A stretch of DNA of 64,000 nt from Linyphia triangularis (lineage: Eukaryota; Arthropoda; Arachnida; Araneae; Linyphiidae), in contig OZ021723.1 in the NCBI GenBank assembly GCA_963978545.1, positions 5,648,273 through 5,712,272 on the forward strand, written 5' to 3'. How positions within the stretch are numbered: the stretch's first letter is position 1; each line of letters begins with the position of its first letter. This document shows positions 36,015 to 49,504 of this stretch, piece after piece. A program made the translations under genes and the position numbers. Under the pieces are notes generated by a model. The model was not told the origin of the DNA and made no database searches. It saw only the letters and a program-made list of their open reading frames with translations.

Positions 36015-36515
36015 ACCTTAATTCCACTTACAACTTATCAAATTCGTTTCAAACACCTGTAATCATTTCCCCTCCAAATAGAAAGAAAGCATCAAAACCC
36101 CACGCCAGGTGGTGCTCGGGTGTCAGCAGGTTTGACCCCCCCCCCCTCCACCCAACTCTCCGAATGGTTCTATTTCGCGTGGTTCTCTGAAAAGCGATTG
36201 TAATCTCATCTCGGATCCCGCCCGAGATCCAGCATTTCTATTTAAATCCGGATAATAATGAATGGAGCACGTGCTCGCGTGGGGAGGCTGAGCTGCTTTT
36301 ATTTTTGGGGGCGAGAGATGATGCATTGCGCGCGTCCCGTGAAAGGATTATGGTACAATGGTCTCGAACTTCTTCGGAAAGGTCTCCTTAACTTTGAAAT
36401 GACATAATTAAGAAACAGAGAGAGGAGACTAGTTGTAAGTTGGACTGACAGGTACGGAATTTTAAATATATAAGTTTGAAAAATTGCGGGGAGTAAATTT
36501 GACGATGGCTGCATA
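36014..36515. other. GC-richer unassigned block
   Basis: The stretch at 36085-36345 is clearly less AT-rich and has CpG dinucleotides, a C run at 36137-36145 and the palindrome-like CTCGGATCCCGCCCGAG. It could be a promoter or an exon of an unseen gene. I find no open frame with a known motif, nor a TATA box in a convincing place. Confidence 0.3.
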
Positions 36516-38520
36516 TGGTTTGTCTATGGAGGTCATTTTTCATTTGGACGGATTTGTCAATAGACAAAACTGTTGAGTTAGGGCACAGAAAACCCGTCTG
36601 TGGGTCTTGTAAAATTAATCATACTGCAAAAGTGACCGTCTGGCAAGTAAAGGAATAATAGAGACCTTTTTTCATGACAGTTGCATTTGGTTTATCTATG
36701 GAGGTCATTTTCATTTGGACGGATTTGTCAATAGACAAAACTGTTGAGTTAGGGCACAGAAAACCCGTCTGTGGGTCTTGTAAAATTAATCATACTGCAA
36801 AAGTGACCGTCTGGCAAGTAAAGGAATAATAGAGACCTTTTTTCATGACAGTTGCATTTGGTTTATCTATGGAGGTCATTTTCATTTGGACGGATTTGTC
36901 AATAGGCAAAACTGTTGAGTTAGGGCACAGAAAACCCGTCTGTGGGTCTTGTAAAATTAATCATACTGCAAAAGTGACCGTCTGGCAAGTAAAGGAATAA
37001 TAGAGACCTTTTTTCATGACAGTTGCATTTGGTTTATCTATGGAGGTCATTTTCATTTGGACGGATTTGTCAATAGACAAAACTGTTGAGTTAGGGCACA
37101 GAAAACCCGTCTGTGGGTCTTGTAAAATTAATCATACTGCAAAAGTGACCGTCTGGCAAGTAAAGGAATAATAGAGACCTTTTTTCATGACAGTTGCATT
37201 TGGTTTATCTATGGAGGTCATTTTCATTTGGACGGATTTGTCAATAGACAAAACTGTTGAGTTAGGGCACAGAAAACCCGTCTGTGGGTCTTGTAAAATT
37301 AATCATACTGCAAAAGTGACCGTCTGGCAAGTAAAGGAATAATAGAGACCTTTTTTCATGACAGTTGCATTTGGTTTATCTATGGAGGTCATTTTCATTT
37401 GGACGGATTTGTCAATAGACAAAACTGTTGAGTTAGGGCACAGAAAACCCGTCTGTGGGTCTTGTAAAATTAATCATACTGCAAAAGTGACCGTCTGGCA
37501 AGTAAAGGAATAATAGAGACCTTTTTTCATGACAGTTGCATTTGGTTTATCTATGGAGGTCATTTTCATTTGGACGGATTTGTCAATAGGCAAAACTGTT
37601 GAGTTAGGGCACAGAAAACCCGTCTGTGGGTCTTGTAAAATTAATCATACTGCAAAAGTGACCGTCTGGCAAGTAAAGGAATAATAGAGACCTTTTTTCA
37701 TGACAGTTGCATTTGGTTTATCTATGGAGGTCATTTTCATTTGGACGGATTTGTCAATAGACAAAACTGTTGAGTTAGGGCACAGAAAACCCGTCTGTGG
37801 GTCTTGTAAAATTAATCATACTGCAAAAGTGACCGTCTGGCAAGTAAAGGAATAATAGAGACCTTTTTTCATGACAGTTGCATTTGGTTTATCTATGGAG
37901 GTCATTTTCATTTGGACGGATTTGTCAATAGACAAAACTGTTGAGTTAGGGCACAGAAAACCCGTCTGTGGGTCTTGTAAAATTAATCATACTGCAAAAG
38001 TGACCGTCTGGCAAGTAAAGGAATAATAGAGACCTTTTTTCATGACAGTTGCATTTGGTTTATCTATGGAGGTCATTTTCATTTGGACGGATTTGTCAAT
38101 AGGCAAAACTGTTGAGTTAGGGCACAGAAAACCCGTCTGTGGGTCTTGTAAAATTAATCATACTGCAAAAGTGACCGTCTGGCAAGTAAAGGAATAATAG
38201 AGACCTTTTTTCATGACAGTTGCATTTGGTTTATCTATGGAGGTCATTTTCATTTGGACGGATTTGTCAATAGGCAAAACTGTTGAGTTAGGGCACAGAA
38301 AACCCGTCTGTGGGTCTTGTAAAATTAATCATACTGCAAAAGTGACCGTCTGGCAAGTAAAGGAATAATAGAGACCTTTTTTCATGACAGTTGCATTTGG
38401 TTTATCTATGGAGGTCATTTTCATTTGGACGGATTTGTCAATAGGCAAAACTGTTGAGTTAGGGGAACTAAAAACCCGTCTGTGGGTCCTGTAAAACAAC
38501 TCATATTGCAAAAGTGACCG
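36516..38520. repeat. 171-bp satellite, twelve monomers
   Basis: The word CTATGGAGGTCATTTTC (first unit with one extra T) occurs at 36523, 36696 and then every 171 bp to 38406. Monomers are almost identical; a recurrent A/G site (CAATAGACAAAA or CAATAGGCAAAA) reads A A G A A A G A A G G G along the array. The first and last monomers are the most diverged at their outer edges, as in arrays homogenised by unequal exchange. No coding capacity. Confidence 0.97.
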
Positions 38521-38789
38521 TTTGGATTGCACAATGAAGTAAATGAATCATGGTTCCCCTTTTCATGAGAGGAAACCTAAACTCACTCAGCTATGTTCAG
38601 ATGTTACAACAATTTGTCCCCACATTTCAATTGTTTTTCTAATTTTGCAAAGCGGTGAATTTAAAATTCTACACCTGTCTATCCATTATACAACTTGTCT
38701 CTTTTGTCTTTCAGTACTTCGTAGTTACGTCATTTCAAAGTTAGGAAGTCATTTCTAAAAGACCCTATATTAAGAAAGGTTAACCTTTC
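38521..38789. other. Unique flank of the satellite
   Basis: Nothing recognised. Confidence 0.5.
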
Positions 38790-38793
38790 TTAA

Positions 38794-38997
38794 CCCTTTG
38801 CACTCCAGTGACGCCTCTCAGGAGCCACACGATTGGATGCCAAACCACGAGAGGACCATTAGGCGTGATTCGGAAATTCGATGCAATACCAATGACTGTG
38901 TTTAGTTTCTATGAAGCAAATCCATAAACACCAGCCGAACCTAAAATGTCTCGAGTTGCTGATTCCTCCACGCGAAAAAGGCCTGGAGTGCAAAGGG
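38794..38997. mobile_element. piggyBac-like MITE, 204 bp
   Basis: The left end CCCTTTGCACTCC and the right end GGAGTGCAAAGGG are perfect inverted repeats. TTAA flanks both sides (38790-38793 and 38998-39001). TTAA targets with CCCTTTG-like ends are characteristic of piggyBac derivatives. The interior is GC-richer than its surroundings and noncoding. Confidence 0.88.
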
Positions 38998-39001
38998 TTA
39001 A

Positions 39002-39498
39002 TATAGTGTACAAGGCATATCAGTAAAGAGAAAGAAAAAAGGGGGCAACAAGTCGGGAAAATTATGTTTCTTGAAGAACCAAGAACACCAAATTTATTTT
39101 TCCCCTCAAAATTACTTATGTAAGGGGTTAGAAACCTTTTACCTTGTATGTAATTAATGCAAGAGAAATCTAGGTAATCGGTTTATTTTTGGGATTTAAT
39201 AAGAATCTGACAAATTAAGTGGAACATTTTTATTTCAAACTTTCTCAGCCGTAAGGAAAAGTAATTTAAAAATCGGATATATTTTACATGATAAACTGAG
39301 CTTCTAATGGAAACAATTTTGATTGGAGACGGTCAAAGATAATTGCTTTCTGTCCCATCTCGCGCCAAATTTAGCAGTTATTTCTAAAAGTATCAAAAAT
39401 AGAAAAGAACAAGGTTCATAAGTGAAGGATGAAGAACCAATTGTGAGAGTTCAATTTAATGCCAAACTGAGTGCGTTGTGTCAAGACTTTTGCGGAAG
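39002..39498. other. Unassigned stretch
   Basis: Nothing recognised. Confidence 0.5.
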
Positions 39499-39502
39499 TT
39501 AA

Positions 39503-40240
39503 GGTATACATATACGTTGGACAATTTTTTTTTTTTTAATTCTCATGCCAGCGTGTAAAATTTTTGTGAGAATTACAAGAGCAAAAAAGGTAATGTATTT
39601 GCAGTAACAAAAAGTAAAAAAAATAAAATATTTATTTAATTAATTGAATTATAATTCACTTATTAAGGCCTAATTGCAACGATGATAAAATAATACATAA
39701 TTAATTTTGAAACAAATTTCTTACTGGAAATTAAAGACAAGGTATTGATACAGGGGCCCAAGCAAAATATAAGGCTTAACTTAAATATTTTTTTAAATTT
39801 TAGCATTTAACATGAAAAGTACTAGAAAAAATAAAATTTTTCCCAAAATAAAAATATTCTAAAATACATAAAAAAATCTATTTCCCCAAAAATTTTTTGT
39901 AAACAGCTAGGACCCGTGCTCTGAAATGTTATCTAAATTATACAGTTTAAATTTAAAAAATCAGTTAATTAACTCTTAAGATATCACCGTTGGAGTACAT
40001 TCACTCAACAATGAAAAGCAGTTCTCCAGAAATTGAGTTCAAAGTTTTCGACATTTTCTTTTTTCCAATATGTTTTGAACGTCGTCTTTTACGAAATTGC
40101 ATGTAATTAAAAAAGTATTTCAACTATAAGAAAGTTATTGGTATCATTTTAAAGATAATGAATTGGAGAACATTTTAGAATGTAAAAACAAAAATGCCTG
40201 TTTGGGTCAATATTTGCGATTCCCAACGTATATGTATACC
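39503..40240. mobile_element. TTAA-type non-autonomous element, ~738 bp
   Basis: The left terminus is GGTATACATATACGTTGG and the right is its perfect reverse complement. TTAA lies at 39499-39502 and 40241-40244. The interior is AT-rich and noncoding. Length and end structure resemble the element at 15486-16217, so the two probably belong to one superfamily (piggyBac or Kolobok). Confidence 0.85.
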
Positions 40241-40244
40241 TTAA

Positions 40245-41764
<1,520 letters not shown>

Positions 41765-42416
41765 GTCCGAGAGGCGACTGCAATTTTTGGACCCCATCGA
41801 ACATCATTCTGAATTTTTTATAGAAATTGGAGAAAACTGAGTAGATTAGGAATTCACTGGTCTGCCGAGGCGAAAATGAAACTGATCAAAAATCGACTTG
41901 GAATGAATTGAACTAAAATCTGATTGCCAAATATGTCATAACTGGCCAAAAAGAGAACAAACTTTTTCGCCTGGCAACTCACTTCATTTTGATTTTCAAT
42001 GAGAAAAAGCGCAAACGATTTCTGATCTTTGGCTCGGAAAATTTGTATCTTTTAAAAGTAAGCCAAATTGGCGACATTAGTTACGTCATCAGTGACTTAA
42101 TGTTTATTGCCAACTTGGCTCCCTTTTAATAGATGCAAGTAGACTGTCACCAGATATCTGAATCGTCTGCAACCTTCTTAATTGAAAATTAAAGAGTGAG
42201 GGTTACCAAATAAAAAAATGCTCATTATTGGGCAAGTTATGGCTCATTTGGCAATAGGATTTAGTTCAACTTACTAAAAGTCGATTTTTGACCAGTTTCG
42301 GCCATTTTTGCCACAGCAGACCAGTGGATTCGTAATCTACTCACTTTTCTCTAATTTCAATAAAAAATTCAGAATGATGTTCGATGGGGTCCAAAAATTG
42401 CAGTCGCCTCTCAGTC
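41765..42416. mobile_element. Foldback MITE, ~660-bp family, copy 6
   Basis: Complete, with GTCCGAGAGG at the left, CTCTCAGTC at the right and TA flanks. The left arm has a small deletion relative to its sisters near 41876 (AAAATGAAACTG where others read AAAATGGCCGAAACTG). Confidence 0.92.
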
Positions 42417-42419
42417 TAT

Positions 42420-42944
42420 TAATGGTCCTTCGAGAGAGGCAAGTCAAAGATTTCACCTTAAAAGAAGTTTATGTTCTATATGTTCATAATTACAAGTTTC
42501 GAAATCCAGGCGAGTAATTGGATTATCATAACTAATTTTATGTACTGAGTGTGGTTGGTTTAAATTCTTTCCACAATGCCATGGTATTCGAAGTATCAAA
42601 TTGATTCGTGAATTTTTTCTACACTATTCTTATTAATGACTAAAAAATTGCAAGACGCCTAAGGCACCCGTTGAAAAATGATTAACATAAAAAACATTTT
42701 AATTAAATTTTCAGGAAGTATTCATTAAAAACTCAATATTTCTTGTAACATGCAAATGAAAATTATTTTAATGATAAAAAAGTATTCGACCAAAATTTGT
42801 TTTAATGAAGAACCTTTTGAAAAACCACACTGCGCTTGAATTGAAAGGGATATTGAGTGCCTTCGCTGAGTATCGGCGTTATAATAGATTTGGGAGTTAC
42901 CTTCAATCAAATCGGTCATCTTCCTACACATTAGCATAGCGCTG
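42420..42944. other. Unassigned stretch
   Basis: AT-rich; nothing recognised. Confidence 0.5.
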
Positions 42945-43055
42945 ATTCTGTGGTCAGCGTGTGTTCTGTGTTTGCATTTAATTTAAAATAATAAAAACAT
43001 CCCTAACAACAAAATGAGTGGCAAACCAACGTTTTAAAATGTATTTTATTATTAA

Positions 43056-43556
43056 CTAGGGGTGTGGAACATCGCACAACTTTCATTACGGGCCAATATG
43101 GCGATATTATTTTTTGCGATAATTTTTGTATTATCCTTTACTATAAGTGAAACTGAGGGGAGAAGAAAAAGCGATCGTTGATGAGGTATGCTCAAGGAAA
43201 GAGAACTCTGTGTTGAAGGCATTCGTTTTTCAACTTTTTAAGCCATTAAAACATTTTTAGGGAAATTTCGAAGGTAGGAATGTATAGAATACCTTAAGAG
43301 GCATTACCATAGCGATTTTTATCAAAATCGTTGGAGCCATTTTTTAGCAATCATTAAAAAACATGACTTTTTCAATGGCAGCTACCTTATTCGCATGCGC
43401 GACTTTGACGAAAACCTTAATGGTAGGTCCCATGGCCACCAGCAATCCGCATATCAAATTTCAACATCGTAGATCGATTTGTTGGATCCGCATACAGACA
43501 GACATTTTTTCTATATCACTTTTTTGAAATCAGAGTGTACTAAAACGTGAAGAAAT

Positions 43557-43589
<33 letters not shown>

Positions 43590-43652
43590 TTTTTGACTGA
43601 ATGCTATACTTTTATTATCCTATGTATAATACATATGTGTAATTGAAAGTAA
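43056..43652 (+). mobile_element. Interspersed repeat R600, copy 3 (most complete single-copy form)
   Basis: Starts CTAGGGGTGTGGAACATCGC and ends GTGTAATTGAAAGTAAAA. The end word GTGTAATTGAAAGT is the exact inverse of ACTTTCAATTACAC found in the family's 5' end, which suggests subterminal inverted repeats. It contains an A tract at 43559-43587. It interrupts the host repeat whose other copy lies at 31372-31620. No coding frame. Confidence 0.72.
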
Positions 43653-43706
43653 AAATAAACGTGAATTAATGCATTCACTTTGAAATATTTTTCCTTATTC
43701 TGATTA

Positions 43707-43896
43707 GCCGACCAAACGGCATAGTGGTAGCGTGCTGGCTTCTAGACCGCGAGGTTGCGGGTTCCGAGTCCCGTGTTTAGGCATGGTTGTTTGTAAATGT
43801 ATGTTGGCTTGTCTAATGACGAATGTTTCGGCGCATTATAGCCCTCGTGTTGCTGACGGCGCCAGATAATCTGAAAACAACCAACCAACCAACCTC
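43707..43896 (+). mobile_element. SINE family A
   Basis: Plus-strand copy with a (CCAA)n tail of about four units. The perfect 10-bp target duplication ATTCTGATTA lies at 43697-43706 and 43897-43906. It is inserted in the host repeat just upstream of the 157-bp satellite. Confidence 0.94.
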
Positions 43897-43904
43897 ATTC
43901 TGAT

Positions 43905-45840
43905 TAAAACAATTTTGGTAACAGAGAAGAGTTTCAACAATAATCGGCAAAATTCTATCACTTACAGCGTTACTATGCAACACATTGTTGAATTGCCTGG
44001 ACCACGCTTCATAATGAGCTTATGAATTCACGTCCAATTATCTTTTAATTAATATTCTGATCAAAACAATATTAAAAATAGGAAAGAGTTTCAACAATAA
44101 TCGGCAAAATTCTATCACTTGCAGCGTTACTATGCAACACATTGTTGAATTGCCTGGACCACGCTTCATAATGAGCTTATGAATTCACGTCCAATTATCT
44201 TTTAATTAATATTCTGATCAAAACAATATTAAAAATAGTAAAGAGTTTCAACAATAATCGGCAAAATTCTATCACTTACAGCGTTACTATGCAACACATT
44301 GTTGAATTGCCTGGACCACGCTTCCTAATGAGCTTATGAATTCACGTCCAGTTATCTTTTAATTAATATTCTGATCAAAACAATATTAAAAATAGGAAAG
44401 AGTTTCAACAATAATCGGCAAAATTCTATCACTTACAGCGTTACTATGCAACACATTGTTGAATTGCCTGGACCACGCTTCCTAATGAGCTTATGAATTC
44501 ACGTCCAATTATCTTTTAATTAATATTCTGATCAAAACAATATTAAAAATAGGAAAGAGTTTCAACAATAATCGGCAAAATTCTATCACTTACAGCGTTA
44601 CTATGCAACACATTGTTGAATTGCCTGGACCACGCTTCCTAATGAGCTTATGAATTCACGTCCAATTATCTTTTAATTAATATTCTGATCAAAACAATAT
44701 TAAAAATAGGAAAGAGTTTCAACAATAATCGGCAAAATTCTATCACTTACAGCGTTACTATGCAACACATTGTTGAATTGCCTGGACCACGCTTCATAAT
44801 GAGCTTATGAATTCACGTCCAATTATCTTTTAATTAATATTCTGATCAAAACAATATTAAAAATAGGAAAGAGTTTCAACAATAATCGGCAAAATTCTAT
44901 CACTTACAGCGTTACTATGCAACACATTGTTGAATTGCCTGGACCACGCTTCCTAATGAGCTTATGAATTCACGTCCAATTATCTTTTAATTAATATTCT
45001 GATCAAAACAATATTAAAAATAGGAAAGAGTTTCAACAATAATCGGCAAAATTCTATCACTTACAGCGTTACTATGCAACACATTGTTGAATTGCCTGGA
45101 CCACGCTTCCTAATGAGCTTATGAATTCACGTCCAATTATCTTTTAATTAATATTCTGATCAAAACAATATTAAAAATAGGAAAGAGTTTCAACAATAAT
45201 CGGCAAAATTCTATCACTTACAGCGTTACTATGCAACACATTGTTGAATTGCCTGGACCACGCTTCATAATGAGCTTATGAATTCACGTCCAATTATCTT
45301 TTAATTAATATTCTGATCAAAACAATATTAAAAATAGGAAAGAGTTTCAACAATAATCGGCAAAATTCTATCACTTGCAGCGTTACTATGCAACACATTG
45401 TTGAATTGCCTGGACCACGCTTCATAATGAGCTTATGAATTCACGTCCAATTATCTTTTAATTAATATTCTGATCAAAACAATATTAAAAATAGGAAAGA
45501 GTTTCAACAATAATCGGCAAAATTCTATCACTTACAGCGTTACTATGCAACACATTGTTGAATTGCCTGGACCACGCTTCATAATGAGCTTATGAATTCA
45601 CGTCCAATTATCTTTTAATTAATATTCTGATCAAAACAATATTAAAAATAGGAAAGAGTTTCAACAATAATCGGCAAAATTCTATCACTTACAGCGTTAC
45701 TATGCAACACATTGTTGAATTGCCTGGATCACGCTTCATGATGAGCTTATGAATTCACGTCCAATTATCTTTTAATTAATATTCTGATCAAAACAATATT
45801 AAAAATATTAAAGAGTTTCAATAATAATCGGTCAAAATTT
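43905..45840. repeat. 157-bp satellite, about twelve monomers
   Basis: GAGTTTCAACAATAATCGGC recurs at 43929 and every 157 bp to 45656; a diverged thirteenth begins at 45813. Monomers differ at a handful of sites, for example CACGCTTCATAATG or CACGCTTCCTAATG, and CACTTACAG or CACTTGCAG. The unit derives from the repeat seen once at 31500-31570. Confidence 0.97.
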
Positions 45841-47041
45841 AAATTACATCGTTACAGAGTCAGTCAGTCAGTTAGTAATCGGGGTGACTCTTATTGTAAT
45901 AACTTAATAGGAAACCTCAAATTCTGCGTTTTCAAAATCATTCAATTTTTTTTTTCTATTTTCCAAAACACAGCCCTCTAGGCGAACAATTACTGATTGT
46001 GCAACTGCTTAAAACCGCTTTTACCGTAAATCCCATAAACGAAATTACTCTTTACACGAAACACCGTGCATATTGATAACCCTATGAACGTTATCCCATG
46101 TAAGCTACCTTTCTAACTTAATGTTTACCACACGATATATGTAAAAAAAAAAAAAAGCCCTTAAGACTAAAAAACTTATAAGCTGTTCTCAACCAAAGGG
46201 CATTTTCTTACAATCATTCACTTAGTTGCGCCACATTTGTCTAGAAGTAAACTACATTCTGAAAGAAACTTAGATATTGTATATTGTTTATTGTGGCATG
46301 TTTACTGGAATTTATCTGTGACTGCACCCGATAACCCAGATAGCGCAGACATAAGCTGAGTTACTGTTTTATCGCCAAACAACGGTGTATTGACCAATTT
46401 GATTACTAAAAACGTACACTGACTCTACTGCTCGAAGGCAATAGTTTGTTGCGTAATGGTGCTGCTAAGTAATATGTTTTATAGTAATGGCTGCGTTTTC
46501 CATTCAGAGTTAAAGATGCAGTACAAAACTTCCTTTGAAACCTGTGCTTTATTTTAACACGCTTTTATTAGTTTCGCCTGTATGTTTGCTAGTAACCGAC
46601 TCTTTTGGGCTCGATTTTGCCCTACTTTGAGTGATCAAATTTGATTCAAACTTTGCACACTTGTCAAAGATCGATGACAATACAATAATTCAATAAGTTT
46701 TTCACTTTATCAAAAGGATTAGCTCGTGTTGCCCTTGCGCCGTTGAATTCCAACCAACCAAACTTCTCCGGAATCGAACCATGGTGTGCCGATTGAAAGA
46801 TTTGTCGTGGGAACGACGGTTATAAAAGGCGCGTTTTTTAGTCGCATTATCCTTACCAGGATCTTCAGGATTAGTGATTTTTCATATTCAGAGACAAGGT
46901 AGTGTTTTGTGCCTAGTAAGATGGCGTGTACTAAAGCATACACATGACTTAAATTTGAGACAAGCATTGGCAAGAAACAACTAGAGAGTTTTGTACACTT
47001 AACTAAAAAAATTAATTAAAAAAAATGTATAGTTTACAGAA
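45841..47041. other. Unassigned stretch with a possible core promoter
   Basis: At 46819-46832 the plus strand reads GGTTATAAAAGGCGCG, a good TATA box in a locally GC-richer context. The sequence around 46739-46765 has CCAACCAACC like a SINE tail. No open frame of length follows, so any gene would need splicing. Confidence 0.3.
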
Positions 47042-47407
47042 AAAATAATTAATAGTTTAAAAAACTAAGAAACACGCTTTGATAGAAAAGTGAACTAAAA
47101 AGTAGAAAATAATTTTAAATAAGTTTGAAATAATTTTAGAGTGATTAACAAGAAATATTTATTTCATCGTAAAAAAGCTTGGGGTGCTTGATGTCAATTG
47201 TTGTAAATATTTAATGACACATATTGGTAAAATTAGAGCCATTATGAAAATATCTTAAAAAGCACCCCACGCTTTTTTACGATAAAATAAATATTTTTTT
47301 TTAATCACTCTATTCTTATTTCAAACTTATTTAAAATTATTTTCTACTTTTTAGTTCACTTTTCTATTAAAGCGTGTTTCTTAGTATTTTAAACTATTAA
47401 TTATTTA
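47042..47407. mobile_element. Hairpin element with ~145-bp inverted arms
   Basis: The left arm (47042-47188) and right arm (47262-47407) are near-perfect reverse complements separated by ~75 bp. Shared words include AAGAAACACGCTTT, AGAAAAGTGAACTAAAAAGT and ATCGTAAAAAAGC. A transcript would fold into a long hairpin. No clear target duplication and no coding frame. Confidence 0.85.
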
Positions 47408-47807
47408 GCAAGTATAACAGGAGTAATGGGAGATCAGCAACACATTTTAAACTGGGTTTTTTAGTTGGGGGGAGTTTGTTATACTTTAAAAAAATTATAA
47501 ACAAGCTTATAAAAAGTTTTTAAAAATTAAGAATTAAAAAAAAAAAAAAAAAAAACTAGCTACTTTCTCTGCAAATATTGTTAATGTTCTTTATTATTGT
47601 TTTCTGGTGTAAAAATTCATGTATTTTAAAACAATACTTAGGCAGATATTGTACCCAAAAAATGAAGCATTAGCTCTACGGAGAAGGACCAGTTTTGACT
47701 ATTCCACTTAGCATAATATTTTTCTTTTTAGATGTTAAAATTATAAAATGATTACGAGTCGCCTCGTCTCGGTGTTTAATTTAAAAGTATCATTGATAAG
47801 TAACTCC
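47408..47807. other. Unassigned stretch
   Basis: AT-rich with an A tract at about 47537-47555. Nothing recognised. Confidence 0.5.
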
Positions 47808-47811
47808 TTAA

Positions 47812-48531
47812 GGGGGTCCAGTACCGAAATTTTTTCAAAAATCCCAATTTTCTTTTCTGATTTTAAAAAATAGTTCATACGTTCCTGAAGAGAATTATGT
47901 TTTTATCTTATTCCTCCGGTGATTAGAACGCCACAAAATTACCTGTAATTTAAACATCACTAATGGGCGTAACACCTTGAAGCGTCTGCTTAAAGTGCGT
48001 TTTTCGAACACTAGTGTTTTTCACAGATGTTGCATATTCAAATCGATATATCTCCAGAACCATTAACAATTGACTATTCAAATTTTTGGAGCATTTAATT
48101 TATATAGTTTTAAATATTTTGTCTTCGCAGAATTTAATTTTTTTAATTCTGTTTTAAAATATAATATTTAGCGTAAAAGATAACATAAAAAAAAAGCACA
48201 AATTTCAATATTTTAACTTTGAGAATTTTTTTAATTTTTTTAAATTCATCTATCAAAATTCTGTGGTGACAAAATTTTCTTTATATAATTATGTATTACA
48301 GAAAGCTTTCAATTTGAAATTTTTTTATTTTTTCTTGACTTATATCAAAATACGCAAACATCAATTATTACGGATTTTTCTTGGTTTTTAAATTTTTTTT
48401 AAATAACTAAACACAATATTTAAAAAACCATTTTCTCCAAGATATATAAATAGTATCTCATACATAAAATAAATTTTTGACATGAAAATGTACATAAATA
48501 AAGTTTTTTCTATTTTCGGTACCGGACCCCC
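47812..48531. mobile_element. TTAA-type non-autonomous element, GGGGGTCC family, copy 2
   Basis: The left is GGGGGTCCAGTACCGAAA and the right ends TTTCGGTACCGGACCCCC. TTAA lies at 47808-47811 and 48532-48535. It is the cleaner of the two family members and lacks the (TA)n expansion of the copy at 23993. Confidence 0.9.
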
Positions 48532-48782
48532 TTAACATGAAGCTATTTTAAACTCTACATAACAAGTCATTATATACGTTTTTCTTTTTCAGTTTGTTGT
48601 TCTGGTAGGTCGATGACTTATATCCAGATTATGTAAATGGGGAATGGCTAAATTTCCTGGCTAGATATTTTCAGCCAAAATACCTAAAATCTCATTTTCA
48701 AAATCCAAGAAAGTTCTGTAGCTTTCTTCCTAAATAAAAGCTCCTACAGCTTAATCGCTGGTTCGCTCATCGATGTTTTGTC

Positions 48783-49117
48783 CATCGATATAGATAAACA
48801 ACTGGATAGACTGCTCCATTGTCAATGCAATGAGAAAAACGCGCCGGGGATTGCGAAGCTGGTGGGAAGATTAACCAATCACAGTTCACTTTTATAGTTG
48901 GATGGAAATGCGAAAAACCTTGTAAAATGCTAGAGTATATATTTTTTGGCACATTATTACTAATTAAGGTCTACTATTGACATTTCTGCTGTGTACAACC
49001 CAAAATTTTATTTTCAATCCTCGGCAATCCGTATTTTTTATCCCACCAACGGCATCTGGCAACGGCTTCATTTTTCCAGCGTTAAGCAGTCTATCCAGTT
49101 GTTTATTTATATCGATG
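48783..49117. mobile_element. hAT-type MITE, 335 bp
   Basis: Termini are CATCGATATAGATAAACAAC and, inverted, CATCGATATAAATAAACAAC, extending to AGACTGCT on both arms. The perfect 8-bp direct repeat GTTTTGTC lies at 48775-48782 and 49118-49125. CA...TG ends and an 8-bp duplication fit hAT. No transposase. Confidence 0.9.
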
Positions 49118-49125
49118 GTTTTGTC

Positions 49126-49500
49126 TAAGTACTTCTCATGATCAATGTTGTTTAAGTTATTGACAGGTCTCTCTAAACTTCACACATGTTTCCTTCTCAA
49201 CTTTTTGACCTCTTATGCCAACTTTGTAACAAAACTTGTTCTACAGCTAAGTACTTCTCAAAACAATGTTGCCGAATAAACTATGCACCACAAAGTTGTG
49301 TAGCACTATATTGAGACGTATTTAATAACCTGCGTCTGCGAAAAATAAAATTACTTTACTTCACGCGGTAACTAAGCAGAAACGGAATAAGCTTTAAATC
49401 AATGTTATCCAGAATCAATGAAATAGTCATAATCACATGATCTACATCAGGTGAGTTAGCATATAACTTCTGAAAAAGAAAGTGTACAAACTATCTTTTT
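49126..49500. other. Unassigned stretch
   Basis: Nothing recognised. Confidence 0.5.
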
Positions 49501-49504
49501 GCGA

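Noticed and set aside
36523..38406. Relationship of the 171-bp monomer to primate alpha satellite.
   Set aside because: Only the length agrees. There is no recognisable shared sequence.
36516..38520. Regular repeats that could suggest a CRISPR array.
   Set aside because: Monomers are continuous and nearly identical, with no unique spacers, and the genome is eukaryotic. The same holds for the 157-bp and 295-bp arrays.
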